A stretch of 64,000 bases of DNA from Bordetella trematum (GCF_900078335.1 NZ_FKBR01000046.1:307848-371847); one strand, 5' to 3'; shown: positions 8,813-18,954, counted from the stretch's first letter. The notes: a model not told the origin generated them from the sequence alone. A program made the numbers and translations.

Positions 8813-8820
8813 ATGTCTGA
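8674..8820 (+). CDS. Possible 48-aa leader ORF upstream of the crotonase gene
   Basis: An ATG preceded by GGAGGAGA at good spacing opens a 48-codon frame rich in Ala, Pro and Gly (begins MHPGCTGALAPAPG). Its stop TGA lies 5 nt after the crotonase ATG, so the two frames overlap by 8 bp. This arrangement permits translational coupling. The composition is what GC-rich DNA gives by chance, so it may not be a functional peptide. The strong SD is the main support. Confidence 0.3.
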   Translation: MHPGCTGALAPAPGSIGAPQCRLRAPARPHPAALRGRPAVACTGAPHV

Positions 8821-9625
8821 CCCGACCTGCGGCGTCCTGCTCGAGCACGACGGCCCCATCGCCCGCCTCACGCTGGACCGCCCCGCCTCGCGCAACAGCC
8901 TTGACCTGCCCCTGGCGCTGGCCCTGCGCGACGCCGTGCGCAGTCTCGAAGGCGACGCCGCGCCGCGAGTGCTCATCCTGCGCAGCAGCAGCGCCCACTT
9001 CATGGCCGGCGGCGACGTGCGCCGCTTCGACGCCTTGCTGCAAGACTCGCCTGCCGCCTGCCAGGCAGAGCTGGCTCGCATCATCGGGGCGGCCAACGAC
9101 ACCGTGGCACGGCTCACCCGCCTGCCCTGCCCCGTGATCGGCCTGGTCGGCGGCAGCGCAGCCGGCTTCGGCCTGTCGCTGGCGCTGGCCTGCGACCTCA
9201 CCCTGGCCGCCGAGGACGCGCGCTTTCTCTTTGCCTATGGCGCCATCGGCGCCACCCCCGACGGCGGCGCCAGCTGGCATTTGCCGCGACGCATCGGACT
9301 GCAGCGCGCCCTGGCCATGGCTTTGCTCAATACGTCTCTGGACGCCGCACAGGCCCTGGCTGCCGGACTGGTTTGCCAGGTCGTGCCGGCCGCCGAACTG
9401 GACGCGGCCGGCCAGCGCCTGGCCAGGCAATTGGCCGCCGGCGCGGGCCAGGCGCAGGCCGGCATCAAACGCCTGCTGCGCGCGGCCCTGGACAGCGATC
9501 TGGACACCGCCCTCGACGCCGAAGCGGCAAGCTTTCTGGCGCAAGCCGAGGGCCCCGATTTTGCCGAAGGCGTACGCGCCTTCTGCGAACGCCGGGCCGC
9601 GCGCTTCGACCCGTCCTCGACCTGA
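8813..9625 (+). CDS. Enoyl-CoA hydratase/isomerase (crotonase) family protein
   Basis: 270 aa and soluble. The crotonase fold is shown by the oxyanion-hole segment FMAGGDVRRFDAL and by GSAAGFGLSLALACDLTLA. The segment FAYGAIGATPDGGASWHLPR matches the PaaG-type pattern (IG-x2-PD-x-G...LPR) rather than classical hydratase, which carries a catalytic Glu at the preceding position. The enzyme may therefore be a double-bond isomerase or act on unusual enoyl-CoAs. It is the first full gene of a five-gene beta-oxidation operon. The substrate cannot be told from sequence. Confidence 0.85.
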   Translation: MSDPTCGVLLEHDGPIARLTLDRPASRNSLDLPLALALRDAVRSLEGDAAPRVLILRSSSAHFMAGGDVRRFDALLQDSPAACQAELARIIGAANDTVARLTRLPCPVIGLVGGSAAGFGLSLALACDLTLAAEDARFLFAYGAIGATPDGGASWHLPRRIGLQRALAMALLNTSLDAAQALAAGLVCQVVPAAELDAAGQRLARQLAAGAGQAQAGIKRLLRAALDSDLDTALDAEAASFLAQAEGPDFAEGVRAFCERRAARFDPSST

Positions 9626-9725
9626 ATTCCATCCCCGATATCCGTCAGGCGGCCTGCGCACGCAAGCCGCCTGCACGCAGGTTCTACCGCGCCGCCCGTC
9701 GGGGCGGCCCCAGTGAGGAGTCACG

Positions 9726-10862
9726 ATGCAGTTCCAACTCAGTCCCGAACAACAGGAAATCAGCACCCTGGCACGGCGTTTCGCCGAACGCGAGATCGTG
9801 CCCCGCGCCGCCCAGGCCGACCGCGATGGCGCCTTCGCCGCCGATGTGCATGAACGCGCGCTGCAACTCGGCCTGCTCAACGTCAACCTGCCCGAAAGCG
9901 TGGGTGGCAGCGGCCTGGGTTGCCTCGAACTGGTGCTGGTCACCGAGGCCCTGTGCCGGGGTTGCCTGGGCATCGGCACCGCGCTGTGCGTCAACGCCCT
10001 GGCCACCGAGCCGATCCTGATCGCCGGCAACGCCGAGCAGCAACGCCACTACCTCGGCCTGGCTGCCCAGGGCGCCATCGCCAGCTTCGCCATGACCGAG
10101 CCGGCAGCCGGCTCCGACGTGGCCGGCATCCGCACGCGCGCCGAACGCGTGCCCGGCGGCTATCGTCTCTCGGGCAGCAAAACCTGGATCTCCAATGCCG
10201 ACCGCGCCGCCTTCTTCGTCGTCTTCGCCAAGACCGACCCCGAGGCCGGACATCGCGGCCTGAGCGCCTTCATCGTTGCGCGCGACAGCCAGGGGCTGTC
10301 GGTGGGAGAGCCGCTGGGCAAGATGGGCCAGCGCGCCGCGCCGACTGCCGAAGTCTTCCTGGATCAGGTGTTCGTGCCGGATGACCATCTGCTGGGCGCC
10401 GAAGGCCAGGGTTTCGAGATCGCCATGAAAGTCTTTGATCACTCGCGCCCCATGGTCGCCGCCTTCGGCGTGGGCCTGATCGAACATTGCCTGGACGAAG
10501 CCCTCGCCTATGCCCGCGAACGCAGTTCGATGGGCCGGCGCCTGATCGAACACCAGGCCATCGCCCACAAGCTGGCCGAGATGCGCATGAAGCTGGATGC
10601 CGCGCGCCTGCTCACCTACCGCGCCGCCTGGCTGGTGGATCAGAAACAGCCCAACACCATCGAGGCCTCGGTCGCCAAAGCCTTTGCCGCGGATGCCGCC
10701 ATGTGGGCCGCCACCGAAGCCGTGCAGGTCTTCGGCGGCATGGGCTATTCGACCGAATACCCCGTCGAAAAATTGTTCCGCGACGCCAAGGTGCTGCAGA
10801 TCTACGAAGGCACCAGCGAGATCCAGCGCAACATCATCGCCCGCGAATTGCAGCGGGCCTGA
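9726..10862 (+). CDS. Acyl-CoA dehydrogenase
   Basis: 378 aa FAD enzyme that introduces the alpha-beta double bond in an acyl-CoA and passes electrons to ETF. Family signatures are present: [14 protein letters not shown] for FAD binding, [10 protein letters not shown], and the C-terminal [19 protein letters not shown], whose Glu is the usual catalytic base. [21 protein letters not shown] is also typical. A good SD (GTGAGGAGTC) precedes the ATG. It lies 100 bp after the crotonase gene and 17 bp before the thiolase gene, in one operon. Chain-length specificity is not evident. Confidence 0.93.
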   Translation: MQFQLSPEQQEISTLARRFAEREIVPRAAQADRDGAFAADVHERALQLGLLNVNLPESVGGSGLGCLELVLVTEALCRGCLGIGTALCVNALATEPILIAGNAEQQRHYLGLAAQGAIASFAMTEPAAGSDVAGIRTRAERVPGGYRLSGSKTWISNADRAAFFVVFAKTDPEAGHRGLSAFIVARDSQGLSVGEPLGKMGQRAAPTAEVFLDQVFVPDDHLLGAEGQGFEIAMKVFDHSRPMVAAFGVGLIEHCLDEALAYARERSSMGRRLIEHQAIAHKLAEMRMKLDAARLLTYRAAWLVDQKQPNTIEASVAKAFAADAAMWAATEAVQVFGGMGYSTEYPVEKLFRDAKVLQIYEGTSEIQRNIIARELQRA

Positions 10863-10879
10863 GCACAGGAGTGTTATCC

Positions 10880-12070
10880 ATGAATGCCCATTCGAACCGC
10901 GAGCCGCTCATCCTGGGCGCGGTGCGCACGCCTTTCGGCCGCCGCGGCGGTGCCCTGCGCGAGACCCGACCCGATGTGCTGCTGGCCGGCGTGCTCGATG
11001 CCGTGCTCACGCGCGCCGCCCTGCCGGGCGATCAGGTCGGCGACGTGCTGGCCGGCTGCGTCAGCCAGGCCGGCGAACAGGGCGGCAACATCGCGCGCCA
11101 GGCCGCGCTGCTGGCGGGACTGCCCGCCGAGGTGCCGGGCGTATCCATGAACCGCATGTGCGGCTCCAGCCAGTTCGCGCTGCACGCAGCCGCCCAGGCC
11201 GTGGCCGCCGGCGATCTCGATTTCGCCATCGGCTGCGGCGTCGAGAGCATGAGCCGGGTGCCGATGTTCCTGGACCTCACGCTGGGCCGGGGCGACTTCC
11301 AGGGCTTCGATGATCTGCACCCCGATCTGGTGGCCCGCCACCCGATTCCGCATCAGGTCGAAAGCGCCGAACGCATCGCCGAGCACTGGTCGCTGGGCCG
11401 CGCCGAACTGGACGACTACGCCATCGAAAGCCACCGCCGCGCCGAGGCCGCGCGCCAGGCCCAGCGCCATGAGGAAATCATCCCCGTGGCCGGCATGGAC
11501 AAGGCCGGCCAGCCGCTCACCCTGGCGCACGACGAAGGCATCCGCGCCGTCATCGACACCGACCGCATGCGCGGCATGAACCCGGTGTTCCGCGACCCGG
11601 GCGCCGGCGTGGTCACGGCGGCCAACGCCAGCCAGATGTCCGATGGCGCATCGGCCGTGCTCGTCGGCAGCCAGGCTGCCGCCCGGTCGCACGGCCTGAC
11701 GCCGCTGGCCCGTTTTCGCGCCCGCGTGGCGGTCGGCTCCGACCCCGTCATGCAATTGACCGGCGTCATCCCCGCCACCCGCAAGGCGCTGGCCATGGCC
11801 GGCCTGAGCCTGGCCGACCTGGACTGGATCGAGGTCAACGAAGCCTTCGCCAGCGTGGCGCTGTGCTTCGCGCGCGAGTTCTCCCCCGACCCCGACAAGA
11901 TGAACCCCTGGGGCGGCGCCATCGCGCATGGCCACCCGCTGGGCGGCACCGGCGCCGGCCTGATGGCCAAGATGCTGGCCGGGCTCAAGGCCCGCGACGG
12001 CCAGTTCGGCCTGCAGGTCATGTGCATCGGCCACGGCATGGCCACGGCCACCATCGTCGAACGTCTCTAA
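10880..12070 (+). CDS. Acetyl-CoA acetyltransferase (thiolase)
   Basis: 396 aa thiolase for the final thiolytic cleavage of beta-oxidation (or the reverse condensation). The acyl-accepting Cys94 lies in SMNRMCGSSQFALH. The catalytic His is in AIAHGHPLGGTGAG, and the second Cys in the C-terminal CIGHGMATA. The start ATG (MNAHSNREPLILGAVRTPFG) was chosen as the standard thiolase N-terminus; the frame is open further upstream but overlaps the dehydrogenase gene. It sits in the operon between acyl-CoA dehydrogenase and the SDR. Confidence 0.93.
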   Translation: MNAHSNREPLILGAVRTPFGRRGGALRETRPDVLLAGVLDAVLTRAALPGDQVGDVLAGCVSQAGEQGGNIARQAALLAGLPAEVPGVSMNRMCGSSQFALHAAAQAVAAGDLDFAIGCGVESMSRVPMFLDLTLGRGDFQGFDDLHPDLVARHPIPHQVESAERIAEHWSLGRAELDDYAIESHRRAEAARQAQRHEEIIPVAGMDKAGQPLTLAHDEGIRAVIDTDRMRGMNPVFRDPGAGVVTAANASQMSDGASAVLVGSQAAARSHGLTPLARFRARVAVGSDPVMQLTGVIPATRKALAMAGLSLADLDWIEVNEAFASVALCFAREFSPDPDKMNPWGGAIAHGHPLGGTGAGLMAKMLAGLKARDGQFGLQVMCIGHGMATATIVERL

Positions 12071-12085
12071 GCACAAGGAAAGCAC

Positions 12086-12853
<768 letters not shown>

Positions 12854-12902
12854 CGGCAAGCCGCCGCCCGGCTCTCACGCGATCCCTCCGGAGAACAGAG
12901 AC

Positions 12903-14480
12903 ATGAGCACTTCCTTGCATCACGACAACACCCCGGCACAGATCCAGCGCGCGCGGCGCGACCTGATCGGCGATGCGCTGGCGCGCGCCACGCGCCGCCA
13001 TGCCCGCCGCGAAGCCCTGCGCTTCGAAGACCGCAGCTGGACCTACGCCCAGCTCGATGCCGCCGTCAACCGGGTTGCCCATCGCCTGCTCGGGCTGGGC
13101 CTGGTCCAAGGCGACCGCGTGGCCGCCTACGGCCGCAACTCCGACGCCTATGTGCTGCTTTGGCTGGGCTGCGTGCGCGCCGGGCTCATCCACGTGCCGG
13201 TCAACTACGCGCTCATCGACGACGAGCTGCGCTACATCATCGACCAGTCGGGTTCGCGCGCGCTGTTCTGCGACCTCGACATCGCCGAACCCGTGCGCGC
13301 CCTGGGGCCGACCCTGGGCTGCGCCATCCAGGGCACCCTGCATGGCGGCGAGGGCCATGACGTGCTGGCCTGGGCGCAGGGGCCGGGCGACGACAGCGCG
13401 CCGCATCTGGATATCGATGACGAACATATCGCCCAGCTGCTCTACACCTCGGGGACCACCGCCGCGCCCAAGGGCGCCATGATGAGCCATCGCGCCCTGC
13501 TGGCCGAGTACACCAGCACGCTGCTGGCCACCGACATCCGTGGCGAAGACCGCTCGCTGGCGGCCCTGCCGCTCTACCACTCGGCCCAGATGCATGTGTT
13601 TCTGATGCCCCAGCTTCTGGTGGGCGCCAGCACCCTGATCGTCTCGGCGCCGCACCCCGAACGCTGCATCGAACTGATCGCGCGCGAAGGCATCACCTCC
13701 TTCTTTGCCGCGCCCACCGTGTGGATCGCCTTTCTGCGCCATCCGGCCTTCGACCCCGCCAAGCTGGCCTCCTTGCGCAAGGGATATTACGGCGCTTCCA
13801 TCATGCCGGTGCCGGTCTTGCAGGAGCTGGCCGCCCGTCTGCCCGCGCTGCAACTCTACAACTGCTACGGCCAGAGCGAAATCGCGCCGCTGGCCACCGT
13901 GCTGCGCCCGGAAGAGCACGCCGAGCGGCCCGCCTCGGCAGGCCGCCCCATCCTCAACGTCGAGACCCGCATCGTCGATCACGACATGCGTGAAGTCCCG
14001 CCCGGCACGCAGGGCGAGATCGCCCACCGCTCGCCGCAGCTGATGAGCGGCTACTGGGACAAGCCCGAGGAAACCGCCGACAGCTTTGCCGACGGCTGGT
14101 TCCTCTCCGGCGACGTGGGCTACCTCGACGACGAGGGCTACCTCTACATCACCGACCGCGTCAAAGACATCATCAAAAGCGGCGGCGTGGTCGTCTCCAG
14201 CCGCGAAGTCGAGGAATGCCTCTACACCCACCCGGCCGTGGCCGAGGTGGCCGTGATCGGCCTGCCCGACGAGCGCTGGATCGAAGCCGTCACCGCCGTG
14301 GTCGCGCTCAAGCAGGGCGCGCAGGAGGATGCCGATGCCCTGATCGCCCACGTGCACGCGCGCCTGGCCCCCTTCAAGGTGCCCAAGCGCGTGTTCTTCG
14401 TCGACGATCTGCCGCGCAACGCTTCCGGCAAGCTGCTCAAGCGCCAGCTGCGCACGCAATACGGGGAAGATCCGGCCTAG
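12903..14480 (+). CDS. Acyl-CoA synthetase (AMP-forming)
   Basis: 525 aa ligase of the ANL superfamily that would activate the carboxylic acid substrate of the operon to its CoA thioester. Motifs: P-loop LLYTSGTTAAPKGAMMSHRA, LYNCYGQSE, the hinge region with LYITDRVKDIIKSGG, and the C-terminal catalytic Lys in NASGKLLKRQLR. ATG chosen with SD GGAG 10-13 nt upstream. It is the last gene of the cassette; its stop overlaps the convergent LysR gene by 4 bp. Substrate is unknown; medium- or long-chain or cyclic acids are possible. Confidence 0.92.
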   Translation: MSTSLHHDNTPAQIQRARRDLIGDALARATRRHARREALRFEDRSWTYAQLDAAVNRVAHRLLGLGLVQGDRVAAYGRNSDAYVLLWLGCVRAGLIHVPVNYALIDDELRYIIDQSGSRALFCDLDIAEPVRALGPTLGCAIQGTLHGGEGHDVLAWAQGPGDDSAPHLDIDDEHIAQLLYTSGTTAAPKGAMMSHRALLAEYTSTLLATDIRGEDRSLAALPLYHSAQMHVFLMPQLLVGASTLIVSAPHPERCIELIAREGITSFFAAPTVWIAFLRHPAFDPAKLASLRKGYYGASIMPVPVLQELAARLPALQLYNCYGQSEIAPLATVLRPEEHAERPASAGRPILNVETRIVDHDMREVPPGTQGEIAHRSPQLMSGYWDKPEETADSFADGWFLSGDVGYLDDEGYLYITDRVKDIIKSGGVVVSSREVEECLYTHPAVAEVAVIGLPDERWIEAVTAVVALKQGAQEDADALIAHVHARLAPFKVPKRVFFVDDLPRNASGKLLKRQLRTQYGEDPA

Positions 14481-15400
14481 CTTTCGCGCGCCTGGCCGGC
14501 AAACGGCGCCACGCCGGCCAGCGCCAGAAACTCGCGCTCGACCGCGGACTCGGGCTCATTGCGGTGCACCAGCCACATGGCCGAGCGGGCTTTCTTCTCG
14601 CGCAAGGGCCGGTAGGTCACGCCCTGCACCGCGATGCTCTTGAAGGATTCGGGCACCAGCGACACCCCCAACCCGGCGGCGACCAGCCCGATGATGGTGG
14701 TGGCCGAGCGGGCCTCCTGCACCACCTGCGGCGCGAAGCCGGCCTGGTGGCACAAAGCCATGATCTGGGCATGAATGCCCGCGCCGCTTTCCAGCGGATA
14801 GATCACGAAAGCCTCGTCACGCAAGGCCCCCACCGACAGGGCGGCCGCGCTGCCGGCCAGCCGGTGCGCCGCCGGCAATGCGGCCAGCAAGGCATCCTCG
14901 AACAGACGCACGGCCCCGAAGGAGGCCGGCGGCAGCTCGGGCGCCTGTGCGCCACGCACGAAAGCGAAGTCCAGGCGGCGCTCGACCATGGCCGACAACT
15001 GCTCGTGGGTCGTGAACTCCTCGATGTGCAGGCGCACGCCCGGCCAGCGCTGGCGATAGCTCAGGATCAGGCGCGAGACCGCCTGCGTGAGGGCAGCGGT
15101 GCTGACCACGCCCAGCCGCAACTCGCCCTGCTCGCCACGCTCGACCCGCGCGGCCACCTGGGCGGTCTTGGCGGCCTGCTCCAGCAAGCGGCGCGCCTCG
15201 GGCAGCAGGGCCTGGCCGGCGGAAGTCAGTTCCACGCGCCGGTTGCTGCGCTCGAAGAGCTGGGCGCCCAGTTCGCGCTCCAGCACCCGGATCTGGTGGC
15301 TCAGCGGTGGCTGGGCAATTGCCAGGCGCAGCGCCGCCTTGCCGAAATGCAGGGTTTCGGCCAACACCACGAAATAACGCAGACGGCGCAGATCCACCAT
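14477..15400 (-). CDS. LysR-family transcriptional regulator
   Basis: 307 aa. The N-terminal winged helix-turn-helix (MVDLRRLRYFVVLAETLHFGKAA onward, with LRLAIAQPPLSHQIRVLE as the recognition region) is of the BenM/CatR-like subgroup. A C-terminal inducer-binding domain follows from about residue 90. It is divergent from the MFS exporter gene with about 50-90 bp between starts, so it most likely controls that exporter and itself. It is also convergent with the beta-oxidation operon. The inducer is not predictable. Confidence 0.93.
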   Translation of the reverse strand: MVDLRRLRYFVVLAETLHFGKAALRLAIAQPPLSHQIRVLERELGAQLFERSNRRVELTSAGQALLPEARRLLEQAAKTAQVAARVERGEQGELRLGVVSTAALTQAVSRLILSYRQRWPGVRLHIEEFTTHEQLSAMVERRLDFAFVRGAQAPELPPASFGAVRLFEDALLAALPAAHRLAGSAAALSVGALRDEAFVIYPLESGAGIHAQIMALCHQAGFAPQVVQEARSATTIIGLVAAGLGVSLVPESFKSIAVQGVTYRPLREKKARSAMWLVHRNEPESAVEREFLALAGVAPFAGQARES

Positions 15401-15453
15401 ACCTATCTTGTATCAATAACGGCTTAAATCATATTGGATCATAAGTCCGCCGG
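15401..15453. promoter_or_regulatory. Divergent LysR/MFS control region
   Basis: A short AT-rich spacer in otherwise GC-rich DNA. It holds an imperfect dyad, ATCAATA near 15412 and TATTGGAT near 15432, that could be a LysR-type operator. A TTGTAT at 15409-15414 with ATATTG 17 bp later could be the exporter promoter. Assignment is by position and composition only. Confidence 0.4.
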
Positions 15454-16857
15454 GTGCCAGAATCCAAGGCTTCAAGGGCATTCGAGCAGGCAATGGGATC
15501 ACCTCAAGCGGCAGACAATGCGCCCGCCCTGAACCGGCAGGCCATCGCGGCAGTCATGCTGGGCACCGTCGTGGTCGCGCTGGACACCTCGCTCACCAGC
15601 ACCGCCCTGCCGGCCATCGCCCGTGGCATGGACGTCAGCCCCGCCCGCATGATCTGGATCATCAACGGCTACTTCCTGGCCGTGGTGGCCGCCCTGCTGC
15701 CATTGGCCGCGCTGGGCGAGATCCTCGGGCACCGCCGCATCTACATGGCTGGCCTGGCCGTCTTCCTGCTCGGCTCGGCCGCCTGCGCCCTGATGGAATC
15801 GCTGCCGGCGCTGATCTTCGGCCGCGCGCTGGTCGGCATCGGCGCGGCGGCCGTCTCGGCCACCACGCCCGCCCTCATCAAGGCCATGTACCCGCCCGCC
15901 CAACTGAGCCGCGGCCTGGGCCTGTACGCCATGATCGTCGGCCTGGCGGTCGCGCTCGGCCCCACGGCGGCCTCGGCCATCCTGGCCATCGCCACCTGGC
16001 CCTGGCTGTTCATCTCCAACGCGCTCATCGCGCTGACGTCCATTCTGCTGGCCGGCAAGGGCGTGCCCGCCACCGCGCGCTCGGCGCGCCCCTTCGACGC
16101 CCTGTCGGCCGGCCTGTGCGCGCTGATGTTCGGCTGCGTACTGTTTGCCATCGGCAGCGGCGCGCACCTGGGCTGGCGCGCCGTGCTCATCAGCGCGGCC
16201 GTCGCCCTGCTGCTGGGCCTGTGCCTGCGCCGCCGCGAAGCCGGCCAGCCCGCTCCCATCCTCGCCTTCGATCTCTTCCGCCGCCCGCTGTTCACCCTGT
16301 CGGCCGCCACCTCGGTATGCGCCTTCACCATCCAGGGGCTGGTGATCGTCGTGCTGCCCTTTCTGTTTCAGTTCAAGCTGGGCTACAGCCAGGTGCAATC
16401 CGGCCTGCTCATCACCCCCTGGCCGGCCACCCTGGCCCTCATGACGCTGGTGGCCGCGCCGCTGTCGAACCGGATCGCCCCCGGCGCGCTGGGCGGCGTC
16501 GGCCTGGCCATACTCTGCCTCGGCCTGATCACCCTGGCCCTCATGCCCGCCATCGCCGACCCCTACGCCATCAGCTGGCGGCTGGTGCTATGCGGCATCG
16601 GCTTCGGCCTGTTCCAGTCGCCCAACATGGTCGCCCTGATGAGCAGCGCCCCCAAGGAGCGCAGCGGCAGCGCCGGCGGCATTCTCGCCACCTCGCGCCT
16701 GCTCGGCCAATCCCTGGGTGCTGCCGCCGTCGCCTTCTGCCTGACCGCCTGGCCCGAAGGCGGCATCACCTACACCCTCTGGGTCGGCGCCGCCGTCGCC
16801 GTCCTCGGCGGCGGCGTCAGCCTGGCACGGCTGGCGCCATCGGTGCGCCGCGCCTGA
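15454..16857 (+). CDS. MFS drug-resistance transporter (DHA2-like)
   Basis: 467 aa polytopic inner-membrane protein with about 14 hydrophobic stretches. Motif A-like LGEILGHRRIYMAG and motif C-like sequence (GLAVALGPTAAS) are visible. The N-terminal pattern VVALDTSLTSTALPAIA is typical of the DHA2 proton antiporters that export quaternary amines and drugs. Start is uncertain: a GTG at 15454 is used here, and an ATG at 15493 (MGSPQAADN) would give 454 aa. It is divergent from the LysR gene, its probable regulator. Confidence 0.9.
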   Translation: MPESKASRAFEQAMGSPQAADNAPALNRQAIAAVMLGTVVVALDTSLTSTALPAIARGMDVSPARMIWIINGYFLAVVAALLPLAALGEILGHRRIYMAGLAVFLLGSAACALMESLPALIFGRALVGIGAAAVSATTPALIKAMYPPAQLSRGLGLYAMIVGLAVALGPTAASAILAIATWPWLFISNALIALTSILLAGKGVPATARSARPFDALSAGLCALMFGCVLFAIGSGAHLGWRAVLISAAVALLLGLCLRRREAGQPAPILAFDLFRRPLFTLSAATSVCAFTIQGLVIVVLPFLFQFKLGYSQVQSGLLITPWPATLALMTLVAAPLSNRIAPGALGGVGLAILCLGLITLALMPAIADPYAISWRLVLCGIGFGLFQSPNMVALMSSAPKERSGSAGGILATSRLLGQSLGAAAVAFCLTAWPEGGITYTLWVGAAVAVLGGGVSLARLAPSVRRA

Positions 16858-16878
16858 GACGCCCTGCCCAACCAAACA

Positions 16879-16913
16879 AAAAGCCCGCGCCCTGTGAGCG
16901 GGTGCGGGCTTTG
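16879..16913. terminator. Bidirectional terminator between MFS gene and ssb
   Basis: AAAGCCCGC at 16880-16888 pairs with GCGGGCTTT at 16904-16912, flanked by A and T runs. It lies between the convergent ends of the MFS gene and ssb and can serve both. Confidence 0.75.
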
Positions 16914-16948
16914 CGGGCATCGAACCCGGCAAGGCCGGATTCGGGAAT

Positions 16949-17497
16949 TCAGAACGGAATATCGTCGTCCATGTCGGCCAGGTTGGCGGGGTTGCCGCCG
17001 GCGGGGGCGGCCGGGGCCGGGCGGGGCTGGGGGGCCGGGCGCTGGGCCGGGGCGCGCTGCTGGCGCGGTGCGTCGTCAAAACCGCCGCCGCCGCCGCCAC
17101 CGCCGCCACCGCCGCCGCCGTAGTTGCCGCCACCGCCGCCGTAACCGCCGTCGCCGCCGTCACGGCCGCCGAGCATCTGCATCTGGTCGGCCACGATTTC
17201 GGTGCTGTAGCGGTCGGCGCCGGTGTCCTTGTCCTGCCATTTGCGGGTCTTCAGGCGGCCTTCGATGTAGACCGAGCGGCCTTTCTTCAGATATTCGCCG
17301 GCGATCTCGGCCAGGCGGTTGTACATGACCACGCGGTGCCATTCGGTTTCTTCGCGGCGCTCGCCGCTGGCCTTGTCCTTCCATTGCGACGTGGTGGCCA
17401 GCGACAGGTTGCAGATGGCCGCGCCGTCCGGGCTGTAGCGCACTTCGGGGTCGCGCCCCAGGTTGCCGACGAGAATGACTTTGTTGACCGATGCCAT
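16949..17497 (-). CDS. ssb: Single-stranded DNA-binding protein Ssb
   Basis: 182 aa. The N-terminal OB fold (about 1-110) begins [18 protein letters not shown] and holds [22 protein letters not shown] flexible linker follows with an extreme poly-glycine run (13 consecutive Gly) and then Pro/Ala/Gln-rich sequence. The acidic tip MDDDIPF is the docking site for repair and replication partners. The gene neighbours an MFS gene and uvrA, an order common in beta-proteobacteria. The poly-Gly stretch is encoded by near-perfect GGC/GGT triplet repeats. Confidence 0.97.
   Translation of the reverse strand: MASVNKVILVGNLGRDPEVRYSPDGAAICNLSLATTSQWKDKASGERREETEWHRVVMYNRLAEIAGEYLKKGRSVYIEGRLKTRKWQDKDTGADRYSTEIVADQMQMLGGRDGGDGGYGGGGGNYGGGGGGGGGGGGGFDDAPRQQRAPAQRPAPQPRPAPAAPAGGNPANLADMDDDIPF
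17083..17160 (-). repeat. Gly-codon triplet repeat inside ssb
   Basis: A run of almost pure CCG/CCA triplets on the plus strand (GGC/GGT Gly codons on the coding strand) encodes the poly-Gly linker. It is a microsatellite-like tract; slippage in multiples of 3 would only change linker length. Confidence 0.8.
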
Positions 17498-17597
17498 GGC
17501 GATGTCCCTATTGCCGGACCGGCCGGCGCCCCGCCTTGGCGGGTGGCGGCGCGGCCGCGCCCGGTCTCTGGATGTTCAAGATGATGGCCTTAACAAA

Positions 17598-17627
17598 CAC
17601 GCCGGTCTCGAAGGGAGGACCGGCGCG
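17598..17627 (-). other. Inverted repeat upstream of ssb
   Basis: CGCCGGTC at 17600-17607 and GACCGGCG at 17618-17625 form an 8-bp stem with a 10-nt loop, about 100 bp upstream of the ssb start. A TTGACA -35-like box on the minus strand lies further upstream in the same 272-bp spacer. The hairpin may be in the ssb leader. No LexA-type box was seen. Confidence 0.4.
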
Positions 17628-17769
17628 GATGCAAGGTGCTGAGCGTGCAAAGCAACCTTGCGAAAACGTCCTGTCAAGGCGCTGAAGTTAAGCGCCATTA
17701 TCGACGATTACGGCCATCGCCGCCACCGGGTCGGGACAGGGCTGTCCCGGGCGATTTTGTAACCGGTGC

Positions 17770-18954
17770 TTAACGCAGCGGCTGCATGCGCCAGGCGGCC
17801 AACAGCCACAACAGGGCCAGCACCGCGGCAGCCATGAAAACGCCGTCCGCGCCGGCGGTGGCCGCCAGCCAGCCACCCAGGGCTCCGCCGCAGAACAGCC
17901 CGGCCGCCTGGGCCGTGTTGTAAAAGCCCAGGGCCAGGCCCTTGTGCTCGGCCGGGGCCACGCGCGACACCAGCGAAGGCTGCAGGGCCTCCAGCACATT
18001 GAAGGCCACGAAAAAACCGGTCAGCGCCAGGGTGAGCAGCAGAAAGCTGTGGGCCGCCAGCGGCAGCAAGGCGCACACTGCCACCAGGCCAGCCACCGAC
18101 AGGCGCAGCGCCGCACGATGGGCGCGGCGTTTCTCGGTCACGAAAATGATCGGCACCATGCCCACGAACGAAAGCAGGATGACCGGCAGGTAGACCCGCC
18201 ACAGCGCCTGGGCATCCAGCCCCCCGGTGCGCGCCAGCAGCGCCGGCACCACCACGAACAGCGCCACCTGGATCAGGTGCAACACGAAGACGCCGAAATT
18301 CAGGCGCAGCAGCTCGCCATGCCGCATGACCTCGGCGGCCGGCGCCTGCGTCATCGAGCGCGCATTGCTGCGCGGCACCACCGGCACCACCCAGCGCGCG
18401 ATCGCCAGGCTGAGCAGCCCCAGGCAGGCAATGGTCCAGAACAGGCCATGCAGGCCCCACCAGCCAACTAGCACGGGCGCCAGCACCAACGACAGGGCGA
18501 ACGACAGGCCGATGGAGCCGCCCACCATCGCCATGGCGCGGGTGCGCACTTCGTCGCGCGTGGCGTCGGCCAGCCAGGCCGTCACGGCAGCCGAGATGGC
18601 GCCGGCGCCCTGGATGGCGCGGCCCAGCGTGATCCACAGCACGTCATCGGCCTGGGCACACACCACGCTGCCGGCAATGAAGAGCAGCAAGCCCGTGATC
18701 ACCACCGGACGGCGCCCCCAGCGGTCGGAAGCCAGACCGAAGGGAATCTGCATGATGGCCTGCGTCAGGCCATACATGCCCAGCGCCAGGCCCACGCGGG
18801 CCGGATCGTCGCCGCCCGGCAGACCCTGGGCCGCCACGGCAAACACGGGCAGCAGCAAAAACAGGCCCAGCATGCGACAGGCAAACAGCCCGGCCAGCGC
18901 CACGCTGGCGCGGCGCTCCGAAGAGGTCAGTCGTAACTTCTGGTCTACCGCCAT
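17770..18954 (-). CDS. MFS transporter
   Basis: 394 aa with about 12 hydrophobic segments. Motif A-like GLASDRWGRRPVVITG follows helix 2, as in multidrug/sugar MFS proteins. The ATG at 18954 (MAVDQKLRLTSSERRAS) is used; an upstream TTG is less likely. The gene lies between ssb and the divergent uvrA, a position conserved in many beta-proteobacteria, but the transported compound is unknown. Confidence 0.9.
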   Translation of the reverse strand: MAVDQKLRLTSSERRASVALAGLFACRMLGLFLLLPVFAVAAQGLPGGDDPARVGLALGMYGLTQAIMQIPFGLASDRWGRRPVVITGLLLFIAGSVVCAQADDVLWITLGRAIQGAGAISAAVTAWLADATRDEVRTRAMAMVGGSIGLSFALSLVLAPVLVGWWGLHGLFWTIACLGLLSLAIARWVVPVVPRSNARSMTQAPAAEVMRHGELLRLNFGVFVLHLIQVALFVVVPALLARTGGLDAQALWRVYLPVILLSFVGMVPIIFVTEKRRAHRAALRLSVAGLVAVCALLPLAAHSFLLLTLALTGFFVAFNVLEALQPSLVSRVAPAEHKGLALGFYNTAQAAGLFCGGALGGWLAATAGADGVFMAAAVLALLWLLAAWRMQPLR

